A stretch of DNA of 64,000 nt from NCBI GenBank assembly GCA_916613615.1, contig OU744723.1:68901226-68965225 (forward strand), given 5' to 3'. The translations under genes were made by a program, and so were the position numbers. This document shows, piece after piece, positions 1-10,948 of the stretch (the first letter of the stretch is position 1; the number at the start of each line of letters is the position of its first letter). Source of the DNA: Steromphala cineraria. Lineage: Eukaryota; Mollusca; Gastropoda; Trochida; Trochidae. The notes below the pieces were generated by a model. The model saw only the letters and a program-made list of their open reading frames with translations, made no database searches and was not told the origin of the DNA.

Positions 1-275
1 CACTGCTCATTGGCTGTACATTATCACCCTGAAAGAAGTACTTTCAAAGCCGCTACTAAGCGCTTCGCGCGACCACATAGGTCCGTACTTCCCGTATTCA
101 GGTACCCAATTGTACAGCTGGGTAGACTGATTGCAATGTGGATGAAGTTCCTTGCCCAAGGACACAATACGGTGTAAAGCCCAGGTCACAAATCTTTGGT
201 GTCTCCACCTGGATTCGAACCCGGGTCTTTGGCGTGATAGGCCAGCACGCTAACCACTACACCACCGCGCTCCAC
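1..275 (-). mobile_element. tRNA-derived SINE (5' head at 205-272, body to the left edge)
   Basis: Read on the minus strand, about 272 down to 205 resembles a tRNA: an A-box-like segment (GTGTAGTGGTTAGCGTGCTGG) and a B box (GGGTTCGAATCC). The anticodon-arm region resembles tRNA-Asp. The sequence then runs on without a break into a non-tRNA body containing TTGGGCAAGGAACTT and a GGGTACC segment, typical of invertebrate SINE central domains. The element runs off the left edge, so its tail is not seen. A functional tRNA is unlikely because the acceptor stem does not pair. Confidence 0.75.
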
Positions 276-1322
276 ATAGAAGACCTTGGAGGCGTGTTTT
301 TCATTCACAGAACTAACTTACATTTCCTGATATACAACATATGTGAAAAAAGGTTATGATAGGTGTGTTGAATGAAAACAATTGAGCCATATTCTATGTC
401 ATGATGATTTAATTCAAATAGTTTTAAGACTGTATACCATATATATAAGAATGATACCAATAACGAATCAATACCATGATTACAGTACGATAATCAATTT
501 CAATTTTATCTATAATGAAATTAAAAAGACATGCAGACATATATCATAACCTTGGAAGTAACAATTAATTCGCTGCACACATTACTGGTTGAAGATTTTC
601 ATCAAAAAGATGCATATTTAGCAACAATGTACAAAGATAGTTTAATAATAGTTTAATCAAGAATCAATTAGGAATCATTTACAAAATGTCTGTTTGAAAT
701 TCATTGGTTGTCATTTTCATAATAAGAGCATATTCCCGCAACCATCATGCTATCTACATGTATTATAAATGTTTGCACACAAGGCCATTTGATTGTTCAA
801 TTGGCCGGGTTAAACGACAGACTGACTGCGAGTGTGAATTAGTATTATTCTTGTTGACCTCTATAACAGTCACCATAAGTGTTGGACTAGCTATTGTAAT
901 ACACCGTTTCTTGGTGTTCAGGCCTACTCTAAAACGCATTCTATCTAACACAAGAATAGTTGGTTTTGGTTCAAAACTATTATTGTTAACCAAAGGATAT
1001 TCATATAGCATATCTGTCTTTTCTTGACTAATACCCTGTTTATCTCATTGAGTGGAGTAGAACCTTTATCTTTTCACGAGTGGCGCAGCCTTGCATGAGT
1101 AAAAATATATATTAAACTTTTCTTTCTCACGAGATGAGAGAAACATGATATTTGTAAAGATTTGACAGCAATATGGAGGCTTACTGTTACAATACAAACA
1201 TGAAAGTCAAAACTTTGATAACTGATACATATTTGTTCTTTAAGGGTTGTTAACATCATACAGATTTTGACTTAGTTCCAACTTTACCAGAATCAATCTG
1301 CTGCAGAAATGCATCGCTTAGC
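276..1322. repeat. 3' flank of TRIM copy 1, segmentally duplicated, no gene
   Basis: No credible coding region. The block is repeated with small differences at 36.0-37.3, 38.3-38.4 plus 40.0-40.9, 49.65-50.1 plus 51.4-52.8, and 63.8-64.0 kb. In the complete copies it leads directly into the 3' end of a TRIM gene. Short ORFs in it are conserved only because the DNA is duplicated. Confidence 0.75.
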
Positions 1323-4300
1323 CTATCTAAAGTGATACTCATTCACTCCTTTGTTTTCATTTGCAACAAATAGTTTGTGTCCATCAACACACAGACCATA
1401 AGGACAATCTACACCATCTGCTGCAGTCAATATGTCTCCTAGGAACTCTCCTATGTTACTGAGAAGGACAACTTTGTGTGTGTCTCTGTCAGCTACAAGA
1501 ATGTCTCCTCTACTGGTGGATGTGATCCCCCGTGGTTCTCTTAGTGCTCTGTCTCCAGTAGGTGTGTACATCCACTCCACATGTCCAATCTGTGTCAGAC
1601 AGATGACAGAATCAAGACCACGGTCTGACACCAGGATAGAGCCTTGTCTGGTCACATGGATGAAGAAAGGATACACAAGCTTCTTGTGAGGTTCAGGCAG
1701 TGTCTGCAGTGATCTCATCACCCGTCCGTCCATGTCCAGGATATCTACAGAGGGAGGATACCAGGAGCTGCCAACTAATGTAGACTGATCCAGTACATCC
1801 AGACCATAATACATCTTGTCAGTTGATATTGTAGAGTGAAGTTCCAGGTCAGGGTTAACATTGACTGTTACAATCTGTCTAGAGGATGAAACAGACACAG
1901 CGACCTTGTTGTCATCCAGTACAGCAATACTCAAAGGAAAGTTATCTAACACCAGAGTGCTGCATTGATGTTTACCATTAAGTGTATAGATTGATTTGAT
2001 TCTCTTTCCATTATAATCAGTTACTACAGTTATTTTGCTGGTTCCAACATTCAACACGGCTACATCCCTTAAGTTACATGTGTCCCTCTGATTCAACTTT
2101 GCATCAACAACCCTCTGTAGTACAGGTCCAGCTGTCAGATCAACATCCATCTTCTCCACCTTCACATCCATCTTGTCAATTTCTGCTTTCAGTTGTTCAA
2201 GATCTTTTCTAAAGCTGAAGGTAGCTACATCTCTCCTGTCTTCTCTCTGTGTCTCTGTGACGTCAGATGCAGTTTCTGATCCAGACGACAGATACATCTC
2301 AAACAGCTGCGCCTCATCCTCCAACTCCAGGGCCTGCTGGATGGACTGAGACTGCTGCTGGTACGTCTGTAAATCTATCTGCTTCGCTTTTACCTTTGAC
2401 CTCAGTTGACCTGTCTGTTCTCCTGATTGGTCCTCCAGTTTCTTCATCAGCTGATTTTTCTTTTTATGAAGATGTTCCATGATGCTTTGAAATGATTTCT
2501 CTATTTCAGATTTGACCATCAACTTGTGGTCAGTCCCCTTCTCAATCTCTCCCTCATAACACTTGATCTTAGTGTTACATTCCTCCATTTGTATCTGAAG
2601 TTTCTTCTGACGTCCCTGTAGTTGACCTTTGACCTCTGGCAACATGGCCTGGATGGTGACGACATCTTCACACTTCCGGTGACTGATGCTGCAACAAACT
2701 GTACATAATGGTTTCTTGCAGTCATTGCAATATAGTTTAATTTTCTCGTCATGTTCTCTGCAGATAAACTTTCTTTTGATCTTCTGACCTGGGGGGGCTT
2801 CTGACAAGTTGTTGACAATGTGATGACGTAGTGAAGGCATTTTCCTGTGCATCTTGAGACAGCCGTGACAGAAACCTGCTTCACACTCAGAACACCAATG
2901 TGTAGCTGGAGTTGTCTCCCCTTCTTCTTTGCAGGAAGAACATGTGACTGCCTCTGTGAACAAAACAATACAGGGCTTATTCATATGTACACTGTGGGTT
3001 TCATTGATGCACAAATTTGGAAATATAACACACTTGTTATGTCAATAAAAGAAATTTTGTACATATTTTGTTTGTGTTTGGGTACTAATTGTGTGAGTGA
3101 GTTCGGTTTATTGTGTTTTTATGTACGAATTCAATAATGTTGGTAATCTTCACATGCATATCATATATCCTTTAAATCTTCTGCTCTGAATCTAACAATT
3201 TTCCAAGGATTTTTGGTTTACATAGAACTCCTTTGATCAGAGTATTTTTTACAACAGTCACACATTTTTTCACAGTCGTTTTTGTCTATATACAGTAGAA
3301 CTCGGATATAACAAAATCCAAGGGACCAAAGAATTTGGTTCGCTATATCCAGTGTTCGCTATACGCATATAATTTTAATGATATTATATAGGGACGGGAT
3401 TTGAAATTTTTTTCACTATATCCGAGTGTTCGCTATATCCGTGTTCGCTATATCCGTGTTCTACTGTATTATTTAAAGAATACCCATTTTTGCTTAGTGA
3501 ATGCTTTGCATTTATTGTGTCTTAAGGTACAATGTTAATATTGTTATTACCTTTCAAAGATGACAAACCATTAAGGATATTTTGTTACAAAGTCTGTATT
3601 GCCTATGTAATGTTCAATAATTATCTGATTATCATAAGTGATCTAGAAACATTCTATCTTATCAGTTAATACCTTGTAGGGAGTCCATGAGTCCAGTTAG
3701 AAGCAGTAGAGTTTGTTCATAGTTCATTCATTATTTTACTAATTGAGTAAATGAGTGAGTTTTATTGTATTTTCACGCACTAATTATATATTGTTGATAA
3801 TTTTTAAAATGCAAATGATTCATCCTTTTAACTTAATCTATCAATACTGACTCTTTTCTAAGGTTACTTTAAGTATTAAAAAATAATTTATAAATTATCT
3901 GTGATATTATTGAGTTCACCATGAAAATATCTTTATCGGTTTTACTTACAAAAAATAACAAACAATTAAAGGATAGTTTAAGTGTTGACAAAGTCTTTGT
4001 TATATCAAATGATTATATTATTATTATTAGTGATCTAGAAACATTCTATATTTGCAATTATTACCTTGTAGAGAGTCCATGAGTCCAGTTAGAAGCAGTC
4101 CTGGTTTTAGCTGCCCCGCCCAATCTTCTACAGGTCTGTCAGGGTGAGGCACTGGGGTCTCTTGTCTACATGTGGGACAGGGGATGGTCTTGTTTCTCAC
4201 AGCTTCTTCTTTGGTCTGCAGATATTTCTCCAGACAGTTCTTACAGAAGGAGTGTTGACATGCGAGTGTAACTGGCTGCTGAAACACTTCAAAGCAGACA

Positions 4301-4344
4301 CTGCAAGTCAGGTGGGTGTCCTTTAACTTGCCTGCTGTTGCCAT
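1323..4344 (-). CDS. TRIM-NHL protein, copy 1 (RING, two B-boxes, coiled coil, NHL propeller), 636 aa
   Basis: Two coding exons. Exon 1 is 4344-4065: the ATG begins MATAGKLKD and the donor is AAG|GTAATA. Exon 2 is 2953-1323: the acceptor is TTCACAG and the stop is at 1323. The intron is phase 1 and the split codon is GAG (Glu94). An acceptor-like TTTTCAG just before the ATG suggests an upstream non-coding exon. The C3HC4 RING has Cys14, Cys17, Cys29, His31, Cys34, Cys37, Cys56 and Cys59. A first B-box lies at about 98-138 and a second (C-x2-H type) at about 158-185. A coiled coil rich in E, K and Q covers about 195-315. From about 330 to the end the sequence has NHL-like repeats with recurring GD-ILVAD and P-GIT motifs. 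By family it is a probable E3 ubiquitin ligase with the propeller as target- or RNA-binding module. All zinc ligands are present. I cannot assign a vertebrate orthologue. Confidence 0.93.
3293..3466. mobile_element. pogo/Tigger-like MITE in the TRIM copy 1 intron
   Basis: A 174-bp element with terminal inverted repeats: CAGTAGAACTCGGATATA at the left, and an end reading ATATCCGTGTTCTACTG at the right. It is flanked by TA on both sides (3291-3292 and 3467-3468). The same insertion is at 54794-54967 in TRIM copy 3. TRIM copy 2 keeps the uninterrupted site (TCTATATATTATTT near 42889). The TA duplication and CAGTAGAA terminus fit pogo-type MITEs. No coding capacity. Confidence 0.88.
3535..3706 (-). 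pseudogene. Fossil duplicate of the RING exon end and its splice donor, inside the TRIM intron
   Basis: The stretch at 3670-3706 repeats the last 35 or so bases of the RING exon plus its donor (on the plus strand, ACCTTGTAGGGAGTCCATGA) 392 bp further into the intron. The neighbouring intron sequence, including TGATCTAGAAACATTCTAT, is duplicated with it. Corresponding copies lie at about 43090-43130 in copy 2 and 55165-55210 in copy 3. In copy 3 the donor is altered (ACGTTG instead of ACCTTG). The duplication therefore predates the gene duplications. Confidence 0.8.
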
Positions 4345-6237
4345 TGCTGATCTGAAAATATACAAATAAACACTGCATAACTCATGGAAGATGACGAAAC
4401 TATGATGACGTCTACTCTCTAATCTCTTTAATCAATATACGTATGGCGGGCATTTTGTTTTTAAAAACATAAAATTTTCTAAACTTTTATCAAACTCCTG
4501 CCAACATGACAAAGTAAGCCAACTTGTATATAGATTTCAACTTCAACATGCACATTTATATGCTCTGTGGATACACGCATCTGGTGGGAGTCAACATTGT
4601 GAAAATGAATGCTTGCTTATAGCTTGTAATAAAAGTATAAACAGCGAATACCTTCCAGCTTGTAATAAATGGATAAACCTCAACATTTATATGCTCTGTG
4701 GATTCATGTTGCTTCATAAAATTTTAAAACAAGTAGGAGTAAACAATGTGAAAATGAATGCTTGCTTATACCTTCCAGCTTGTAATGAAAGGATAAACAG
4801 GTAAAATGTAATATTATATCCGAGTTCTACTGTATGTTGTTCCTCGGTATGTTTGTCAATACATCTTTAACCCATATATCAATCTGCACCCAATATTAAC
4901 TTGTCCTCACAAATCAACATGTCAGCCAACACTCTTATCAGCTTATACCAACTTACAAAGAGTTCATAATTACATGTATGCACTATTTCTATATTCATGT
5001 ACCACTGTTAGTGTCTTTGTAAAAATAAACTGATTGATTGACCAGGGAAATGACTCGTACCAATATATCATTTTTTAAATTTTTGAATTGTACCAAACTA
5101 TCCCCATAGGCTTTACAAACGACTAACTGTATAGATCCACTAGCTCTCTGTTATCTAGGTCATCGATACAATAAACCTCGCTGTTACTGTTAGTTGAAAT
5201 TGATCCGGGGTACTGACACAGATGATATGAACAGGTTCAGTGGTGGATTTGATCAAGTAATTGACAACATATATGGCAATTTTACTGATATAACGCCTAA
5301 ACTAATGTCATATTTCTTTATCACTAAGTACACGACCACTTCCTCGTTTGCAGACAGAACTGAAACCGAAAGTAGGCGTGAACTTCTTTGAAATAGACAC
5401 TAAATATGATCAAGTAGAACTATGTTTAATGTGTTCATTACACAAACTATAACACCATATTACATCTTATCAACCTACATGTACATGATATCACAACAGT
5501 TCTAATATGAATGATAAATACGAACCCTCACATGTTACGCTTGTCAGCACAAGACATGAACCGGTTTGCAGCCTGTGACGTCAGAACATCACGTGACTTG
5601 CCAGTAGTTGCGAGGCTGTGAATAATACTCATTGTGAAAGCTTCTCACTTTGAAAAGAAGCAAGCCTTTTATATGGTGTAAGAGAGATTTTCTTTATGTA
5701 TGCGAGGTTTGCAATACATATACGAGCCAGTGATTGACAATAGTCGGTGTTTAGTGTTTGGAGTGTGTTATAGTTTGTGTGTATATCACTTGCCTTTTGT
5801 TAAAGATACTCTTTAGATATTCGTGTCGATTAAAGATATATTTCATACAATTGAAATGAAAATGAACATTGATATTTGAATACATTAATAATTAAATTTT
5901 CTACATTAGTTGTTATATTTTACTTTAAATAATCTTTTCACACATTTGTATCAAAGATATAACAACTCACATCAATATAGACGTGCTATACAAGTACTTA
6001 TCATTGTGTCACATGTGGAGCCCTTCATTCAGAGGCTGTAATAGTTACACTGGAGTCCAAATATCATTTTCTTAGAATCGTATCTGCTGGAATAAGAAAC
6101 TGCATGTCCGACCTGCTAGCTATAAACACACAACTTGCTTTGTTTGTGACTTAGAAACCTATCGGGGATTATGTCTATTGTTTTGGAGGTCTCTTGTTTT
6201 CTCGTAATAACCTCCAAGGAGGGTTTACATTGGGAAG
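4345..6237. other. Region upstream of TRIM copy 1; no gene recognised
   Basis: AT-rich, no convincing coding sequence. A partial pogo-like MITE end (ATATCCGAGTTCTACTGTA) lies near 4813-4834. Two similar 130-bp stretches around 4550-4800 repeat the phrase GTGAAAATGAATGCTTGCTTATA. Around 5560-5600 are TGACGTCA-like and CACGTGA motifs that could belong to a promoter or first exon for TRIM copy 1, but this is not demonstrable here. Confidence 0.4.
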
Positions 6238-6380
6238 TCAGGGCATTATATTCACATGTAACACCTACTCGGGGGTCGGAAGGTTTTTATATTCATATGT
6301 AAGACCTACTCGGGGGTTGGGAGGTTTTTATATTCATATGTAAGACCTACTCGGGGGTTGGAAAGTTTTTATATTTCAAA
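6238..6380. repeat. Short tandem repeat, three units of about 47 bp
   Basis: The phrase ACCTACTCGGGGGT recurs three times, each followed by a GG-AGG or GGAAGG variant, TTTTTATATT and CATATGTAA. No gene is associated. Confidence 0.75.
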
Positions 6381-6469
6381 GTCAAAGGGTTTTATATTTT
6401 ATTTATGTGTAACCTAACACCACAGTCCATACTATCTTGAAAAATCTACAAAGTTTCAATGATTCCAAA

Positions 6470-6545
6470 GTGCGGGATTCGAACCCTCAACCCTCTGAAC
6501 CGTCAGCAAGCACTCTAACCACTACTCTAACGGACCAGATAGAGG
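6470..6545 (-). repeat. tRNA-like sequence, probably a SINE head
   Basis: On the minus strand there is an A-box-like stretch (TTAGAGTAGTGGTTAGAGTGC) and a B box (GGGTTCGAATCCC) at about the right distance. The ends do not form an acceptor stem, so a working tRNA gene is unlikely. A degraded tRNA-derived SINE is the better reading. Confidence 0.5.
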
Positions 6546-8027
6546 GGAAGGCTATGTTAAACGATCTATTGATTGAAGTTCAGATTTCGGTAAAAAAAGG
6601 TCGGTCCTAAAGCATTATGATATCCAATTGCACTATATTCCAATTTTAAATGCATACAAACATTCATAATTGATATCAACAGTGTTACACCTTTTAACTT
6701 GTGATAAATTTAAAGGATCAAAATACGGTATCAACCACGTGACTTGTCGATTGTCATTTGTAAAACCTTACACCTCGAAGAATGCTTTGCACGTGCATTT
6801 TGTGCTATGTCAATGTCAAAAAGTCGTTTGAACACACTGCTTATTTTGAAGGAAACTGATTTAATCTTTTTTTAAATAGAATTAAAGCGACAGTATAAAG
6901 TAATGTAATCCAATAATAAATGTTAAAACAAAACGGCAAAACATAAATCCTAAATATTTGTTGTTTTTTTCTATTTTTTTATGATCAGTCTAAAAATATG
7001 ATTACAAATACTACAATATGGACAAATGATTGCGTTTTTTAAATAAATGTTTAATAACGGTATCTGGGTTTCAAAACCCAAGCATAACCTCGTTCTCGTG
7101 TTTTAACCCTAACATAATCACCGAACGAGTGTATCCCGGCCTGTACCTTTAAACATTTACTTGGGTGGGCGCTTATTTAAGAAGTGTGAATGACGATCGA
7201 AAAATAAAGACTACTGAAGTGGAACTGTGTTTAGGTTGTCTTTGATAACTGATACAAGCGTTCAAAACATACTAACACATTATTGAGTAGAAAATAACAC
7301 AAATTTATTATTTTAGTACCATTGGTACAAGGGTGGTTATTAGATCTATAATCACAAATTCCTCTGGGGTGCTTATTGGAGCAAGGCGCTTATTAGGTCG
7401 AATACGGTAATCTCACCACTTATACAATGGTGATGACGTCACTCTATTGTGTTAACAGTTATTAAGAATCCTTTGCTCTTTGACTATCCCTGCTATTGGG
7501 ATCTCGTTTTTATTATTGTTTAGCAATATACATCTACTAAAGTGCTTCAAGAATAATAGATATAAAACCTTAAATAAACGTTACCAGGGACCTGCATCAA
7601 GTATGGAACATGCAGCTATCTGATTGATAGCTCAGTGTTTTTATCCACTAGGCTATGGTCTATACTCAGATGAAGAAAGTATGGTTGTCAGTATCAAAGC
7701 TGTATTATCATTTTACAGATGAAGCAGAGAGTGCACGTGGAGAACATTTCAAACACGTGGAATGCACCCTGCATCAGTTGTCAGTTGTATGAGTTGTCAG
7801 TTGTATCGCCCACTGAAGAATAAATCCAATACTAGTTGAAGGATGAACCAATTTGTAGGAAGACTAAGGTTGTGTCCCATATCTGATGAGTGAGCTCTTG
7901 ATATTTCATTGTTTTGGTAGTAAATTGAGTGAAATATATGTAAAATGTAAAAAAGACAGTTTTTAGTATCGTGAAAACATACAGGGGTTAAGATGGATCC
8001 CCATCATTGATTCGTGAAGATAATCAT
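6546..8027. other. Gene-free interval
   Basis: No coding sequence recognised. Around 7140-7415 there are phrases such as GGGCGCTTATT and GCGCTTATTAGGTCGAATACGG that look like the ends of a dispersed repeat, but I could not define its termini. From about 7920 the sequence resembles 50390-50500, part of a duplicated block. Confidence 0.4.
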
Positions 8028-8036
8028 CTCGCCCCT

Positions 8037-8300
8037 CAGTCTAAGTAAACCTAGCCTCAAGTTTATCCGTTTCACTCCTATACTGAGTCTCAAAAGGTCT
8101 AGTAGAGGGTCCATCAGCCAACCTTTCTGCCACCTATGACCTTCCAACATTATACGTGCGAAGGCAGACTATTGTGGCTTGGTAAGCTGAGTTCTGATAG
8201 GTGAATTCGATACGTGGGCTGACGCGACCCTCTGCTAGGTCTCTCTAGACTCAGTATAGGAGTGAAACAGATATTATTGAGGCTAGGTTTACTTAGACTG
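8037..8300. mobile_element. Mutator-like MITE, copy A
   Basis: A 264-bp element with inverted terminal repeats of about 80 bp. It starts CAGTCTAAGTAAACCTAGCC and ends with the complement of the same. It is flanked by a perfect 9-bp direct duplication CTCGCCCCT (8028-8036 and 8301-8309). Two relatives are at 26491-26755 and 33446-33709. Long TIRs with 9-bp target duplications fit the Mutator superfamily. No ORF inside. Confidence 0.88.
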
Positions 8301-8309
8301 CTCGCCCCT

Positions 8310-9030
8310 TCGTGTCTCATTCATCATCTCTCAAAATGCATCCTCTGTACATAACCTGGCTTGGTTACCTCCTCGGTCATTGTGTATTGTACAATCGTGT
8401 TTTTGTAGTGGGACTTGTACATCCTAAATATGATAAACCATCATTGATGTACTTATATTATCATCCAAAACTGTGTTCCACAGGAGATAGTGCTTGTGAA
8501 AGATCAAGCCATATCTTCTAGGAGATATTGTTTTGACAGTAGATCTTGAACAATACTATGTCATCAGAAGGGACATGACATCACAAACTTTTGCATCAGT
8601 AATGACGTCACAACGACGCTGCAATGCTATGACGTCGTAAACACAATGCTATGACGTCGTAAACACAATGATGACACAATGCCATGATAATCACTGGTGT
8701 AGAAGTTTAGGGCTATGCAGTGTTCGGCAAGCTTCGGATATTTTTTACTTTTACCAACTTGTGTTGATATATTTGGTATCAGAAGACACTTGGCCGAGAT
8801 TCTTTAACTACCTCATTGTTATCAAGTTGTCTTCTCTGGACTCTCAAAAACGATATATATAATTCAAAGAAGACTCTGCAAACAAGCAAATTTCTGTCCT
8901 TTCACAATATCTTGAGATCATAAAATAAGACTTAGGCATAAAAACATCATCATGAATATCAATACATTTCATAAATGTGTTCATAGTTTAGAATGAAACA
9001 CAGATTGTGATACCCAACAGATGGGCAGAG
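8310..9030. repeat. Block homologous to 50515-50850
   Basis: Phrases such as CATCATCTCTCAAAATGCAT and TTTCACAATATCTTGAGATC recur at 50.5-50.8 kb. Around 8590-8680 there are TGACGTC(A/G) repeats, and at about 8725-8815 one arm of the foldback repeat described at 27238-27379. No gene recognised. Confidence 0.6.
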
Positions 9031-9059
9031 AGATTGACTGATGCATGTGGTCCTGTGCA

Positions 9060-9455
9060 ATGCTCAATCCACCGCTATAAGAATAGTTCAGCAACAACGG
9101 GCACAGCTCGCTGGATGGGTGGGTAACTGATTGCTGGAAAATCTGAGAGTTTGAAGGATTGATTCCCTGCCCCACACTGAGACATGAGTTGAGAAACTTG
9201 TGGCGTCACCCTGGGTAAGTGACTTAGTTCAAAGCGTGCCTCTGTCATCCCAGCAGTAATTGGGTACCTGGTATGATACAATGGTAGTCTGAATTTGAAC
9301 CTTAAGCGCATGACAGGCGACCGATTGTATTCTCCTTAGGGAGTGTTCTGTACTCGTTGACCAGAGGTAATATGTCACTCAGCGCTTTGAGCATGCAATG
9401 TGCGTGGATATGTGCGCTATATAAATGGACTATTATTATTATTATTATTATCATT
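9060..9455 (+). mobile_element. SINE with a 3' (ATT)n tail
   Basis: The 3' end reads GTGCGCTATATAAATGGAC followed by (TATTAT)n at about 9430-9452, a common terminus of marine invertebrate SINEs. An internal GGGTACC segment and a degenerate B-box-like GGATTGATTCCC are present. The homologous locus near 50850-50880 lacks about 500 bp here, as expected for an insertion. Exact 5' boundary uncertain. Confidence 0.65.
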
Positions 9456-10706
9456 ACACACCTCCGACCACTTCTTAACAGGGTTAAATACATGTCATTA
9501 ACCATGTAAGACGAAAATACCACCCGGTTAAATATTTCCTTTCAGACAAATTCATAAGTGATAAAAGAAACTAAAACAAAATCATCTACAAAATGTTTAT
9601 TTACTTTTACTTATGAGCATGTAAAGTTGAAGACATTTTATACATATCTATGTTACATATATGATACAACAGGGAAGAGACATCAACAAACATCCACAAG
9701 AAATGTCACTAAAATGTACTTGTGATGACATGTATATTGTACAAGTTATCCTACAATCCAGTACAGAACATCAAGGAAGTGGACACAGTGTGATGCTGCT
9801 GGACAGACTAGAGAAGAGAGAGAGGCAAGAAGGAAACTGAAAGACTGAACATGTTCATAGTGTGAACAATCTACACAGGGAGACTATTTACATAGATATT
9901 GAAGATGTGTCATTTTAGAGTGAACACATTCCTATTCATGGTGTCTGACAATTTGATTTACACGCTGACATTTTATGAAATTAAGGCCACTGTTTATTCT
10001 CCAACTATTAATTAACATGTTGACATTTGTTTTTTGTTTTGCATGAAATAATACATGAGGACAATGAACAGAGATTATTCCAAAACCATGCTTTAAAGCC
10101 TTTAAAATATGTATAATATTTTCCCAAAACCATCTCAGCTCATTGACTGGCAAGAAGACAAATGCTTCTGGGTCAGTTTAAAAAATAAACCTAAATTCTT
10201 TTTCATGGAAGTGGTCACCTCAATTTACTTTTGTCTTTTACTTCCACAAACAATGGATATCAAACTAACTGGAAACATGATTCCCATAATTTAGATCAAT
10301 GCCCTGATGGCAAGCCAAGAAAAGGAACGGGTAACGGGTTTTTGATTGAAGAGTAGAAAACTGCACGATTGTGAACATGTTAAATTCTGATATTTCCAAG
10401 ACCAACACAAGTCTCAAACGTAGCACTTCAATGACCAGCATTGAATGATTCAACCACACCACTGTAACCAGCCTAACAGTATGGCAACTAGGACACCACA
10501 ACTCCCTGATACTGTATAGTCAATGGACAAACAGTGAGTGAGTTATTGTCAAGTGCTTCTTTTGCAGTATTGCAGCCATTCGGGGTAAGGACAAACACTT
10601 AGAATTCTAACAAATTGCATGACAAATACTTACCGGTACGCATGAAGCCATGTTTTTGGAGTTACTAAACCCATGAAAGAGATAGGTTTTTGAGCTGAGT
10701 TTCTTT
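9456..10706. other. Gene-free interval, partly duplicated at 50.9-51.0 kb
   Basis: 9540-9760 resembles 50880-51030 (ATCATCTACAAA followed by TGTTTATT). The rest shows no coding sequence or repeat that I can define. Confidence 0.4.
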
Positions 10707-10948
10707 CTTAAAGGGGGTCTCCAACTTCTTATTTTTAACTTCCAGTGTTTTATTAGCGAGGCCCCGAGAGGGTCACAGAGGGCCTCGCTAATAAAACACT
10801 GGAAGTTAAAAATTAGAAGTTGGAGACCCCCTTAGTTTATTTTTTTAACTTCCAGTGTTTTATAAGCGAGGCCCCGAGAGGGTCGGAGAGGGCCTCGCTA
10901 ATAAAACACTGGAAGTTAAAAATTAGAAGTTGGAGATCCCCTTTAAGG
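10707..10948. repeat. Long near-perfect palindromes (foldback element with internal duplication)
   Basis: The left arm at 10711-10764 (GGGGGTCTCCAACTTCTT onward, through TTAGCGAGGCCC) pairs almost perfectly with 10780-10833 around a loop of about 15 bases. A second, shorter palindrome at 10847-10920 repeats the inner part. The outermost bases of the whole (CTTAAAGGGGGTCTCC and GGAGATCCCCTTTAAG) also pair. This looks like a foldback MITE whose right half was duplicated. Confidence 0.88.

Noticed and set aside
205..272. Functional tRNA-Asp gene
   Set aside because: No acceptor-stem pairing, and the sequence runs on into a SINE body.
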